A DNA stretch of 64,000 nucleotides, taken from NCBI RefSeq assembly GCF_019091085.1, contig NZ_JAGXJY010000002.1, positions 283,683 through 347,682 on the forward strand. The letters run 5' to 3'. Positions 35,864 to 45,659 of the stretch are shown here, one piece after another (the first letter of the stretch is position 1; every line of letters begins with the position of its first letter). The notes under the pieces were generated by a model. It made no database searches, was not told the DNA's origin, and was given only the letters and a program-made list of their open reading frames with translations. The position numbers were made by a program, and so were the translations under genes. This stretch comes from Mesorhizobium sp. GbtcB19 (lineage in GTDB: Bacteria; Pseudomonadota; Alphaproteobacteria; Rhizobiales; Rhizobiaceae).

Positions 35864-36232
35864 ATGACGATCAAGGGAAGCTGCCACTGTAAGGCGACAA
35901 CCTTCGAGGTTGCCGAGCCGCCGCAGACGGTGACGCAATGCACATGCTCGTTCTGCTCGAAGCGGGGGGCGCTATGGGCCTACTACGTCCCGTCGCAATT
36001 CAGGCTGACCAGCCCCCCCGGAAATGTCTCCTTCTATCGCTGGGGCTCGAAGACCGTAAAGCACGGTTTCTGCGCCACCTGCGGCTGCGGCACCTTCACC
36101 GAGACGCCCGACTGGTCGACCGGGAAGCCGGATTTCGATAACCCGAAGATCAGCGTCAATTCGCGTCTGTTCGACGATTTCGATCTGGACAAGGTCGAGG
36201 TGGTGGTCATCGACGGTAAGAATTTGTGGTAG
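35864..36232 (+). CDS. GFA-family zinc protein
   Basis: 122 residues from ATG 35864, with GGAGAGG upstream (the frame to 35804 lacks this). The zinc motifs are GSCHCKATTFEV, CTCSFCSKRGALWAYY and GFCATCGCGTFTE. It is similar in family to the gene at 34618 but clearly divergent; it has the longer middle loop (FRLTSPPGNVSFYRWG). The reaction is unknown. It is followed by an OmpA-like lipoprotein gene. Confidence 0.9.
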   Translation: MTIKGSCHCKATTFEVAEPPQTVTQCTCSFCSKRGALWAYYVPSQFRLTSPPGNVSFYRWGSKTVKHGFCATCGCGTFTETPDWSTGKPDFDNPKISVNSRLFDDFDLDKVEVVVIDGKNLW

Positions 36233-36370
36233 CGGCGAAACGGGAGGGATCGCCGAAACGTCGCCGGCCGCATTCCCGTTCCGTTTTTCGCCGCATTTCA
36301 TGCTACAAGGCTGCGGAAGGGCTGATTTGGCGCGGCCGCAAAGGCCGCGAGTTGGAGAGGGACCAATCTC

Positions 36371-37021
36371 ATGAAGAAGACTGTGCTCGTCGCCGTGGCG
36401 ACGGCTTTACTGGTGAGCGCCTGCACCACCACCGATCCGTATACCGGCGACCAGAAGATCTCCAATACGGCGGCCGGTGCCGGCCTCGGCGCGCTGGCCG
36501 GTGCCAGCCTCGGTCTGCTCGCCGGCGGCAATGACCGCCGCAACGCCCTGATCGGCGCCGGCATCGGTGCGCTTGCCGGTGGCGCGATCGGCGCGACGAT
36601 GGACCAGAACGAGGCGGAGCTCCGCCGTCAGCTGCAGGGCACCGGCGTCAGCGTCACCCGCAGCGGCGACCAGATCATCCTCAACATGCCGTCCGACATC
36701 ACCTTCAACGTCGACCAGGACGCGGTGAAGCCGGGCTTCTATCCGGTGCTGAACTCGGTCGCGCTGGTGCTGAAGAAGTTCCGCCAGACCACCGTCGACG
36801 TCTTCGGCCACACCGATTCGACCGGCGGCGACCAGCACAATTTCGATCTGTCGCAGCGTCGCGCGCTCGCCGTCGCCAACTACCTGTCCGGCCAGGGCGT
36901 CGATCAGCGCCGCTTCGCCGTCACCGGCTTTGGCAAGACGCGCCCGATCGCATCCAATGCCACGGCCGCCGGCCGCGAGCAGAACCGGCGCGTCGAAATC
37001 CAGCTGTCGCCGCTCACCTGA
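36371..37021 (+). CDS. OmpA-family lipoprotein with glycine-zipper segment (YiaD-like)
   Basis: 216 residues. The leader MKKTVLVAVATALLVSAC ends in a lipobox (VSAC), so Cys18 should be lipidated. Residues about 35-80 are a glycine zipper (AAGAGLGALAGASLGLLAGG, then a second AGIGALAGGAIGATM). The OmpA C-terminal domain (about 110-215) has FGHTDSTGGDQHNFDLSQRRA and RRVEIQLSPL, binding peptidoglycan through the conserved Asp/Arg. It sits in the outer membrane or the periplasmic face. A terminator follows. Confidence 0.94.
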   Translation: MKKTVLVAVATALLVSACTTTDPYTGDQKISNTAAGAGLGALAGASLGLLAGGNDRRNALIGAGIGALAGGAIGATMDQNEAELRRQLQGTGVSVTRSGDQIILNMPSDITFNVDQDAVKPGFYPVLNSVALVLKKFRQTTVDVFGHTDSTGGDQHNFDLSQRRALAVANYLSGQGVDQRRFAVTGFGKTRPIASNATAAGREQNRRVEIQLSPLT

Positions 37022-37058
37022 GGCAAAACCGCCCGAAAGAGCGCATTTCCCGCGAAGC

Positions 37059-37086
37059 AAAACGGCCCTTTACGGGGCCGTTTTTT
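37059..37086 (+). terminator. Terminator after the OmpA-family gene
   Basis: AAAACGGCCC (37059-37068) and GGGCCGTTTT (37075-37084) pair perfectly around a 6-base loop, followed by a T-run that reaches 37086. Confidence 0.9.
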
Positions 37087-37276
37087 GTTTGGCGTTGCCC
37101 AAAGATGGGTCGAAGGTCTTAGGCCATTAGCTTGTTCTAATTGATACTTTTCCAGAACCTAGGAAAGGACTACCATCCTGATGTTCCAGAGGGGATGGGG
37201 TGGTCAACCGGCCGCGCAATCTGCATCTGCCGCCCCGGTCTTGCACGGCCAGATCAAGGGAATCTGGGAGGAATGC

Positions 37277-37885
37277 ATGACAAGAACAGCTCGTCTCGGG
37301 CGCTGCGGTGCCCTCGTTTTGGCAGGCCTTATGGGCACATGGCTCGGCTCCGCCGCGGCCCGGGCCGAGGACGCCAACAAGGCCGACCTCGAGGCCTTGA
37401 AGAAATCGCTGGCCAAGTATGAAGATTACACGGCCGCCATCCGCGACCTCTATCTGTCGACCGAAGGCTGCGTCTACTATGCCGGCGAGAAGATAGAAGG
37501 GGCGATGTACTATCCCAAGGGCGCCATGGGCGTCCATTTCGTCAACGTCCCGAGTATCGGCAAGCCGCTCGACCCGATGAAGCCCAACGTCCTGATCTAC
37601 GAGCCGACGAAAAAGGGTTTGAAGTTGGTCGGCGTGGAATGGCTGGTTCCTTTGACACCGGACGTGAAGGAAGCTCCGAAGCTGTTCGGCCAGAAATTCA
37701 TGGGGCCGATGGAAGGACACTACCCGCTCATCCCGAGGGAGTTCGTCCACTACGACCTGCATGCCTGGCTGTTCAGGGACAATCCGAACGGCATGTTCAC
37801 ACCGACGAACCCGAATGTGAAATGCACCAAGGCCGAGTTCCCGATGCTGGAGAAGCCGACCAAGATGATGCCGGGCCCGATGTAG
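37277..37885 (+). CDS. Conserved exported protein, unknown function
   Basis: 202 residues from ATG 37277, with GGGAGGA upstream (the frame from 37181 has no better site). A signal peptide spans about residues 1-33 (LVLAGLMGTWLGSAAARA-ED). The mature protein starts with a helix (DLEALKKSLAKYEDYTAAIRDLY), followed by a beta-rich domain with CVYYAGEKIEGAMYYPKGAMGVHF and HYDLHAWLFRDNPNGMFTPTNPNVKC. Two Cys may pair. The YDLHAWLF.DNP.G.F and N.C ending is a pattern I recall in hypothetical proteins of rhizobia, with no known role. It is flanked by terminators on both sides, so it is monocistronic. Confidence 0.82.
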   Translation: MTRTARLGRCGALVLAGLMGTWLGSAAARAEDANKADLEALKKSLAKYEDYTAAIRDLYLSTEGCVYYAGEKIEGAMYYPKGAMGVHFVNVPSIGKPLDPMKPNVLIYEPTKKGLKLVGVEWLVPLTPDVKEAPKLFGQKFMGPMEGHYPLIPREFVHYDLHAWLFRDNPNGMFTPTNPNVKCTKAEFPMLEKPTKMMPGPM

Positions 37886-37933
37886 GGCAGGGCCCTTGGC
37901 CGGATTGCTTCAGGCGAAGCAGCCGCAAAAAAG

Positions 37934-37958
37934 AAACGGCCCCGTTCGGGGCCGTTTT
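37934..37958. terminator. Terminator between convergent genes
   Basis: AAACGGCCCC and GGGGCCGTTT form a near-perfect stem with a short loop, with As before and TTTT after, so it works for the rightward gene at 37277 and possibly the leftward helicase gene at 37984. Confidence 0.85.
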
Positions 37959-37983
37959 CATTCTACCGGCGCTGGCATGCAGC

Positions 37984-39522
<1,539 letters not shown>

Positions 39523-39686
39523 GTGTTTGATGTCTTTGGCTGGTTCGGGAAAATCGCAACACGTGTTGCGGCAGGCGCCGCGCGCTTGCAAGATCGCGGT
39601 TGCAGTTAGGCGCAAGTCCGCGATTTGTCAACAGAAACGGGCAGAAATCCGGCGATTGTGAAGACGTAACCTTAATCGCGATGCTT

Positions 39687-39789
39687 AAAGCGCGTCGCAA
39701 TGAAACGGAAACAGGCGACGCGCTTCAAGTCTTTGCTTGATGGATGCCGTTTTTCCAAAACCGCTGCGCAGTTTTGGGCGACGTGCATC
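39687..39789 (+). repeat. Interspersed palindromic element, copy 2
   Basis: Module one: AAGCGCGTCGC (39688-39698) with GCGACGCGCTT (39715-39725), a perfect 11-bp stem. Module two: GATGCCG...TTTTGGGCGACGTGCATC around a CCAAAACCGCTGCGCAGTTTTGG core (39743-39789). The right part aligns with the reverse complement of 10515-10580. It lies in the 293-bp gap between nadK and the helicase start. Confidence 0.75.
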
Positions 39790-39815
39790 AATCGAAACAG
39801 TATCGCTGCGCCGGC

Positions 39816-40589
39816 TCAATAGCGGAATTGCTCGGCTAGGATGCGTTCGTTCCACGAATGGTTCGGATCGAACAGCAAAGTCGCCGTCGCCGTCGGCGAT
39901 TCCCGCACGGTGACGGAAGCCACGGCCTTCACCTCGGTGTGGTCGGCGGCGGCATTCACCGGGCGCTTTTCGGCTTCCAGTATGTCGAAGCGCACGGTCG
40001 CCTTGTTGGAGAGCAGCGCTCCGCGCCAGCGCCGCGGCCGGAAGGGACTGACCGGCGTTAGCGCCAGAAGCGGCGCATCGAGCGGCAGGATCGGCCCGTG
40101 TGCCGACAGATTATAGGCGGTGGAGCCGGCGGGCGTCGCGATCATCACGCCGTCGCAATTCAACTCCTCCAGCCGCACCTGGCCGTCCACGGTGATACGA
40201 ATCTTCGCCGTCTGGTAGGACTGGCGCCACAGCGCGACCTCGTTGATGGCCGGCGCCGAAATCGTTTCGCCGTCATGCGTCACCGCGACCATCTCCAGCG
40301 GGCGGATCGTCTCGGCGACCGCGGCGGCGATGCGCTCCTCAAGGCCCCCGGCACGATATTCATTCATCAGGAAGCCGATGGTGCCACGGTTCATGCCGTA
40401 GACCTTCTTGCCCGTGCTCATCGTGTCGCGCAAGGTCTGCAGCAGAAAACCGTCGCCGCCGAGCGCAATGATGATCTCCGCCTCCGCGACAGGCACCTGA
40501 CCATAGCGCGCTGACAGGCTTTCCAGCGCGGCGCGGGCGTCGTCAGTGTCGGAAGAGACGAAGGCGAAACGGCTGGCGGCTTTGCTCAT
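39816..40589 (-). CDS. nadK: NAD kinase
   Basis: 257 residues from ATG 40589 (MSKAASRFAF), the usual size of rhizobial NAD kinases. It makes NADP from NAD and ATP in the cytoplasm. Marks are IIALGGDGFLLQTL (GGDG), MNRGTIGFLMNEY, EVALWRQSYQTAKI and TPAGSTAYNLSAHGPILPLDAPLLALTPVSPF. The frame upstream to 40640 is Arg-rich and unlikely to be translated. Confidence 0.95.
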   Translation of the reverse strand: MSKAASRFAFVSSDTDDARAALESLSARYGQVPVAEAEIIIALGGDGFLLQTLRDTMSTGKKVYGMNRGTIGFLMNEYRAGGLEERIAAAVAETIRPLEMVAVTHDGETISAPAINEVALWRQSYQTAKIRITVDGQVRLEELNCDGVMIATPAGSTAYNLSAHGPILPLDAPLLALTPVSPFRPRRWRGALLSNKATVRFDILEAEKRPVNAAADHTEVKAVASVTVRESPTATATLLFDPNHSWNERILAEQFRY

Positions 40590-40803
40590 GACTCCCGGAG
40601 GGCGACCATTTGCCGGGCCGCGCCGGCGACGGCGTAGCATGCGGCGCCCGTGTCTGTGAAGGGCGCTATGCAGCGCTGGCGAGTGGGGTCCTCGACATGC
40701 AATCGCGCTTCGTGACAGAGGCGCAACGAATGTGATGGCTGTAATGGTTAAGACGAAGCTTAAACACTCGTAAAGCCGGATCGATCATGTTAGCCGACAG
40801 TGG

Positions 40804-41007
40804 ATGGGTTGGCGGGGGCTGACCAGTCGAGAGACCTGTCTATTGCCAGTAACGCGTCTGATCATAGTCTTCCTGATGATGGGAAGCTTCGCGCTGATGT
40901 TCGCTGAACTGGTGCGTCATTCCGAAGAGATGAGCCAGCGCCCGCAGCCTACCGCTTCCCGCTGTGGCGACGCCACCGGAACGCCCTGTCCACAAAGAGC
41001 GCTGTAG
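40804..41007 (+). CDS. Possible small membrane protein (weak)
   Basis: 67 codons from ATG 40804. It contains one plausible transmembrane stretch (VTRLIIVFLMMGSFALMFAELV, residues 16-37) followed by a polar, Cys-containing tail. No ribosome-binding site is clear; alternative Met starts occur inside the hydrophobic segment. It occupies the gap between nadK and the MBL gene, where no other frame on this strand is coding. It could be spurious. Confidence 0.3.
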   Translation: MGWRGLTSRETCLLPVTRLIIVFLMMGSFALMFAELVRHSEEMSQRPQPTASRCGDATGTPCPQRAL

Positions 41008-41026
41008 GCTCCGCTTCCCCGATCGC

Positions 41027-41785
41027 TCAGCCGCCCTGCAGGTGGCAGCCTGGTTTGCGCTTGCCCGCGACATATTCGTCGATGAGCTGGAGGTAGCGCA
41101 CTTTGCCGAAACTCGGAAAATGGCCGCCATGCACGACCGAGACGTCGAGCTCGCGCAGGGCAAGCAGCGTGCCGACATAGTCCTCGATGTCTGAGTGATA
41201 GACATCGTCGATCAGTGGCCCGTCATAGACGATGTCGCCTGACAGCAGGATGCCGGTTTTCTTCTCGTAGAGCGCGATGCCGCCGGGCGAATGTCCAGGC
41301 GTGTGGATGACCTCGAAGGCGCGGTCGCCGAGATCGATGACGTCGCCATGCCCGAGCAGCCTGTTGGCCGGCGCGGGCTGGATGCGATAGCCCGCCGTAT
41401 CCCAGCCTTTCGGCGCGCCGTCGAACATCTCCTCATTGGCGTAGCGGTCGGCGACCGTCCATTCTTTGCGCGGATCGGCAAGGATTGCCGCCTCGGCCGA
41501 GTGCACGCAGCGATCCGGGAACTCGTGGTGGCAGCCGATATGGTCGAAATGCGTGTGGCTGGCGACGCAGGTAAGCTTGCGCTCGGCCACCAGCGGCACG
41601 TGGCGCCGCAAGCTGAAATGGCCAAGGCCGGTGTCGAACAACAGGTCGCGGTCGCGCCCGCGCACATGCCAGATATTGCAGCGGAAGAACGGTTTTATCC
41701 AAGGCTCGTGGATGAGCGTGACGTCGTCGGCCATGCGGATGGTTTCGTACCAGTCCGGAGCCTCTATCACCGGAAGCATGTTCAT
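41027..41785 (-). CDS. Metallo-beta-lactamase-fold hydrolase
   Basis: 252 residues from ATG 41785, starting 2 bases after the ABC ATPase stop. The binuclear metal motif HxHxDH is HTHFDH (SHTHFDHIGCHH) at about 78-83, with further ligands in HTPGHSPGG, SGDIVYDGP and the C-terminal VVHGGHFPS. The layout fits glyoxalase II/lactonase-like enzymes rather than beta-lactamases. Its place as last gene of a polyamine-type ABC operon suggests a role in processing the transported compound. The substrate is unknown. Confidence 0.9.
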   Translation of the reverse strand: MNMLPVIEAPDWYETIRMADDVTLIHEPWIKPFFRCNIWHVRGRDRDLLFDTGLGHFSLRRHVPLVAERKLTCVASHTHFDHIGCHHEFPDRCVHSAEAAILADPRKEWTVADRYANEEMFDGAPKGWDTAGYRIQPAPANRLLGHGDVIDLGDRAFEVIHTPGHSPGGIALYEKKTGILLSGDIVYDGPLIDDVYHSDIEDYVGTLLALRELDVSVVHGGHFPSFGKVRYLQLIDEYVAGKRKPGCHLQGG

Positions 41786-41787
41786 AA

Positions 41788-42852
41788 TCAGACCGCCAGC
41801 AGGATGATGTCTTGAGCGTTGCACGAAACCGCTGTCGTGTCGCCCGCCTGAACGGTGGCCGAAGCGGGAGCCTTGGCGATGAATTGCAGCGCGGGATCCA
41901 GTGCCGAGGCGGCAAGCACGCGCTTGAAGCTGCCCTGGAAGACGACATCGCCGACCGTGGCCGTGCCGAGCGCGACATCGCCTTTTGCCTCTCCGAGAAC
42001 CAGGTGTTCGGGCCGGATGGCGAGCGCGATCTTGGCGCCGGCAGGCGATGGGCCGGGCACTGAAATCGGACCGACCGGGGTCGAGGCCGTAACGATCCCG
42101 TTCCTCGCCTCGGTCACGGTGCCGGCAAGGATGGTGCTCTCGCCCATGAAGGTTGCGGAAAACCGTGTCGCCGGCCGCGCATAGACCCGCTCTGGCGGGC
42201 CTTCGTCCTCGATGCGCCCGTCATTCATCACCACGCAATGGTCGGCCAGCGCCATCGCCTCTTCCTGGTCGTGGGTGACATGGATGAAGGCGGTGCCGAC
42301 GCGCTTCTGGATCGCCTTCAGTTCGTCCTGCATCTGCCGGCGCAGTTTCAGGTCAAGCGCGCCGAGCGGCTCGTCGAGCAAAAGCACCGCCGGTTCGATG
42401 ACCAGCGCCCGGGCCAGCGCCACGCGCTGCCGCTGGCCGCCGGAGAGCTGATGCGGCTTCTTGTCGAAGGCGGCCGCCAGCCCGACAAGGGCAAGCGCAT
42501 CGCGTGCCTTCGCAGCCCGGGTCGCGCCGTCGACGCCCTGCATGCGCAGCCCGAAGCCGACATTGCCGCCGACGCTCATATGCGGGAACAGCGCATAATC
42601 CTGGAACACAGTGGTCGTCGGGCGTTTGGCCGGGGGCACTGCGGTGCAGTCCTGGCCGCGAATAAGGACCTTGCCTTCGCTGGGCGTGACGAAACCGCCG
42701 AGGATGGAGAGCAGCGTCGTCTTGCCGGAACCTGAGGGTCCAAGCAGGATCGTGTAGCTGCCGGGTTCGATCGCCAGCGAGACGCTCTTCAGCACCGCAA
42801 GCTGCCCGAAGCGATGCGAGACGTTGCGGATATCGACCAGGGGCGCGCTCAT
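41788..42852 (-). CDS. ABC transporter ATP-binding protein (polyamine type)
   Basis: 354 residues. Walker A GPSGSGKTTLL at about 38-48, ABC signature LSGGQRQRVALARAL at about 137-151, Walker B LLLDEPLGALD, H-loop HVTHDQEEAMAL. The C-terminal 110 residues are the TOBE domain (IALAIRPEHLVLGEA) that marks the PotA/FbpC/MalK group. It energises the two permeases upstream; its start overlaps the permease stop by 4 bases. Confidence 0.94.
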   Translation of the reverse strand: MSAPLVDIRNVSHRFGQLAVLKSVSLAIEPGSYTILLGPSGSGKTTLLSILGGFVTPSEGKVLIRGQDCTAVPPAKRPTTTVFQDYALFPHMSVGGNVGFGLRMQGVDGATRAAKARDALALVGLAAAFDKKPHQLSGGQRQRVALARALVIEPAVLLLDEPLGALDLKLRRQMQDELKAIQKRVGTAFIHVTHDQEEAMALADHCVVMNDGRIEDEGPPERVYARPATRFSATFMGESTILAGTVTEARNGIVTASTPVGPISVPGPSPAGAKIALAIRPEHLVLGEAKGDVALGTATVGDVVFQGSFKRVLAASALDPALQFIAKAPASATVQAGDTTAVSCNAQDIILLAV

Positions 42853-43631
42853 GCCGGCTTTCTCCGCAACAGCGTCAGTTCGAAAAACACCACCAGGACG
42901 ATGGAGACGGCAAAGACCAGCGAGCCGACGGCATTGGTCTTGGGGTTGAGCCCTGAGCGCAGCAGGTTCCAGATCTCGACGGGCAGCGTCGTCTCGAAAC
43001 GGGTGAGCAGGAAGGAGATGACGAACTCATCCCAGGAGAAGGTCATCGACAGGAAGAAGCCGGCGAAGATCGCCGGCGCCATCACCGGCACGGTGATTAG
43101 CAAAAGCACCTTCCATTCGGCGGCGCCGAGGTCGCGCGCGGCACGCTCGATGTTGATCTGGTGGTCGCCCATCTGGCTGTAGATGATGGCGAAACAGAGC
43201 GGCAGGTTGATCACGACGTGGCCGATCCCGGCGGCTAAAAGCGACTTCGGCACGCCGGCCCAGTTGAACAGCACCAGCAGACCCATGCCGATGATCAGAT
43301 AGCTGACGGTAAGCGGCAGCGTGATCAGCCCGCGCAACAGCGCCGAGCCCGGCAGCACGAAGCGCGCGAAACCCCAGGCGGAAAGGAAGCCGAGCGTGAC
43401 GGAAGCGAGCGAGGACAGCACCGCCACCAGGATCGAATTGACCAGCGCCGAGGTGAGCCGCGCATCGGACAGCACCGACTGGTACCAGCGCAGCGACGGG
43501 CCGGTGAAGGGCGGGATCGGGAACGAGGTCGCCTGCAATGAGAACAGCACCAGCACCACCACCGGCAGGAAGATGAAGCCGTAGACGGCGATGGCATAGG
43601 CCCAGGCGGCGAGGCGGACGGCGGCGCGCAT
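42849..43631 (-). CDS. ABC transporter permease (PotC-like)
   Basis: 260 residues with six predicted membrane segments (IAVYGFIFLPVVVLVLFSL first). It has the binding-protein-dependent transport signature near the C-terminal third (RAARDLGAAEWKVLLLITVPVMAPAIFAG, the EAA-like loop that contacts the ATPase). The order is binding protein, permease, this permease, ATPase. Polyamine specificity is inferred from the operon layout. Confidence 0.92.
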   Translation of the reverse strand: MRAAVRLAAWAYAIAVYGFIFLPVVVLVLFSLQATSFPIPPFTGPSLRWYQSVLSDARLTSALVNSILVAVLSSLASVTLGFLSAWGFARFVLPGSALLRGLITLPLTVSYLIIGMGLLVLFNWAGVPKSLLAAGIGHVVINLPLCFAIIYSQMGDHQINIERAARDLGAAEWKVLLLITVPVMAPAIFAGFFLSMTFSWDEFVISFLLTRFETTLPVEIWNLLRSGLNPKTNAVGSLVFAVSIVLVVFFELTLLRRKPA

Positions 43632-43633
43632 CG

Positions 43634-44476
43634 TCAGGCCCGCTCGATCTTCAGCCAGCGCGCGCAGGCGAGATAGGCGATGGTGACCACTGCCATCAGG
43701 ATGATCGACAGCGCCGACGCCAGCGGGAAATCGCCGCGTCGGCCGATCTGCATCATGACGAGCTGCGGCATGACCAGCTCATTGTTGCCGCCGAGGATCT
43801 GCGGCGTGATGTAGTCGCCGATGCAAAGCACGAAGGTGAGGAAGGCGCCGACCATGATGCCGGGCAAGGTCAGCGGCAGCACGACATGGATGAAGGTGCG
43901 CACCGGTCCGGCGCCGAGATCAGCCGCCGCCTTGCGGTAGCTCGGGCTGAGCTGCTTCAAATTGGCGAAGATCGTCAGCGTCAAAAGCATGACGAAGAAG
44001 TGCACGAAGCCGGTGACGGTGGCGAAACGCGTGTTGGCAAGCTGCAGCGGCTCGCCGATCAGGCCGATGCCGGTCAGCGCCCGGTTGATGACGCCGTTCT
44101 GCGCCAGCACCAGCAGCCAGGAATAGGAGCGCACGACATAGGACGTCCAGAACGGCAGCACGGCCAGCATCAGCGCCAGCCGCTGCCAGCGCTCCGGCAC
44201 TTGTTCCGCGAGGATCCAGGCAAAGGGATAGGCAAGCAGGATCGAAATGACGGTGACGATCGCCGTCACCTCCAGCGAGTTCACCATCGCCCGCCAATAG
44301 GAGGGGTCGGTGAAGAACTGGCTGTAATTGGCCAACGTGAAGCCGCCGCCCTCATGCGCCGTGAGGCTCGAAAACCCCATGGCGATGAAGGGCAGCACGA
44401 AGAACAGAAGCGTCCACGCCAGCGCCGGCGTGACCAGCGCCCAGGGCAGGGCACGCGAGTTTCCCGTGAACGCCAT
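43634..44476 (-). CDS. ABC transporter permease (PotB-like)
   Basis: 280 residues with six membrane segments, starting LVTPALAWTLLFFVLPFIAMG. The EAA-type cytoplasmic loop is YRKAAADLGAGPVRTFIHVVLPLTLPGIMVGAF. It ends 2 bases before the second permease gene and starts 7 bases after the binding-protein gene, so the operon is compact. Confidence 0.92.
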   Translation of the reverse strand: MAFTGNSRALPWALVTPALAWTLLFFVLPFIAMGFSSLTAHEGGGFTLANYSQFFTDPSYWRAMVNSLEVTAIVTVISILLAYPFAWILAEQVPERWQRLALMLAVLPFWTSYVVRSYSWLLVLAQNGVINRALTGIGLIGEPLQLANTRFATVTGFVHFFVMLLTLTIFANLKQLSPSYRKAAADLGAGPVRTFIHVVLPLTLPGIMVGAFLTFVLCIGDYITPQILGGNNELVMPQLVMMQIGRRGDFPLASALSIILMAVVTIAYLACARWLKIERA

Positions 44477-44483
44477 CGGCCGG

Positions 44484-45566
44484 TTACTGCGCCTGCAGCA
44501 TTTCGGTCCACATATCCTGCATCTTCTTGTCGAGATCGGCGCTCGGCGCCGGATAGGCCTGGGCGCGGGCGAGGAAGCCGGGCTGCTCGTCGAAGCGCAG
44601 GATCTTCTTCTGTTCGTCGCTCAGCGCAGCCTTGTTGTTCGCCGGCATGCCCCAATAGCAGGAGGAGGTGGCAAGCCGCGCCTGGCCTTCCGGGCTCATG
44701 ATGTACTGGATGAACTTCAGCGCCATGTCCTTGTTCTTGGAATCCTTGAACATGGCGAGCGACTGCGACCACAGCACAGCACCCTCTTTCGGGATCGAGA
44801 AGTCGAGCGCCGGGTTTTCCTTGGCGAGGCCGGCCGTGACCCACTCGCCGCCACCGACCAATATGTCGACCTCGCCGGTAGCGAGAGCGGTCTGGCTGGC
44901 GGTGACTTCGCCGACCAGCTTGGCGTTGGCCTTCATCTTGAGGAGCTCGGCCTTCAGCGCAGGCAGGTCGGCTTCGGTCAGGTCGGACGTCTTCTTGCCG
45001 ATCGCCAACGCGGCCATGCCGATCACCGGCAGGTAATAGTCGTAGATCGCGACCTTGCCCTTGTATTTGTCGCTGGTGAGCGAGGCCAGCGACTGCATGT
45101 CGGCCGGATCGACCTTGGTCTTGTTGAAGCCGATGGTGTTGTAGCCGAATTTTTCGGTGATGCCGTAGCGCTTGCCGTCGACGATGGTCGACTTGTCCAT
45201 CTTCACCTCCGGGAAGAGGTCGACGAAGGGCAATTTGTCCTCCGGCAGCGGCTCGAACAGGCCTTTCTCGACGCCACGCGGCACGTCGATGCTATCGATC
45301 ACCATCACGTCCCAGTCGCCCGGCTGCGACTGTTCGACGATGGCGAGACCGGCGCCGGTGCCTTCGAACTCCTTGACGTTGACCTTGACATTGTTGGCCT
45401 CCTCGAAAGGCTGCAGCAGCGCAGGGTCGGAATGATCGCACCAGATCAGCGCGTTGAGATCGGCGGCCTGGGCGCTGCCGGCCGCGAGCAGCAGCGCAGC
45501 TGTCGCGCAGGCGGCTCCGAGACGGGACTTGAGGGTGGAAAGCGGATTCCGGACGGTGACGGTCAT
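44484..45566 (-). CDS. Periplasmic solute-binding protein (PotD-like)
   Basis: 360 residues with a signal peptide of about 35 residues (AACATAALLLAAGSAQA-AD). The mature protein matches the spermidine/putrescine-binding type: LNALIWCDHSDPALLQPFEEANNVKVNVKEF, GDWDVMVIDSIDVPRGVEKGLFEPL, YGITEKFGYNTIGFNKTKV and WVTAGLAKENPALDFSIPKEGAVLWSQSLAMFKDSKNKDMALKFIQYIMSPE. It is the first gene of the transporter operon and diverges from a TetR gene across a palindrome. The exact ligand (polyamine or other amine/opine) is open. Confidence 0.92.
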   Translation of the reverse strand: MTVTVRNPLSTLKSRLGAACATAALLLAAGSAQAADLNALIWCDHSDPALLQPFEEANNVKVNVKEFEGTGAGLAIVEQSQPGDWDVMVIDSIDVPRGVEKGLFEPLPEDKLPFVDLFPEVKMDKSTIVDGKRYGITEKFGYNTIGFNKTKVDPADMQSLASLTSDKYKGKVAIYDYYLPVIGMAALAIGKKTSDLTEADLPALKAELLKMKANAKLVGEVTASQTALATGEVDILVGGGEWVTAGLAKENPALDFSIPKEGAVLWSQSLAMFKDSKNKDMALKFIQYIMSPEGQARLATSSCYWGMPANNKAALSDEQKKILRFDEQPGFLARAQAYPAPSADLDKKMQDMWTEMLQAQ

Positions 45567-45606
45567 CGAGTGTTCTCCCTGCCTTGCTGGCTTGTTGGAA
45601 GAAAAG

Positions 45607-45632
45607 TTGAACCAATTCTAAAATTGAGTCAA
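45607..45632. promoter_or_regulatory. Probable TetR-family operator
   Basis: TTGAACCAATT (45607-45617) and AATTGAGTCAA (45622-45632) form an inverted repeat with 9 of 11 positions symmetric and a 4-base centre. It lies in the 93-bp gap between the divergent binding-protein and TetR genes, where a regulator of both promoters would bind. A GANTC site (GAGTC, 45626-45630) falls inside the right arm. Confidence 0.6.
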
Positions 45633-45659
45633 TTATGATTTTGTGGCAGAGAGGCCGAT

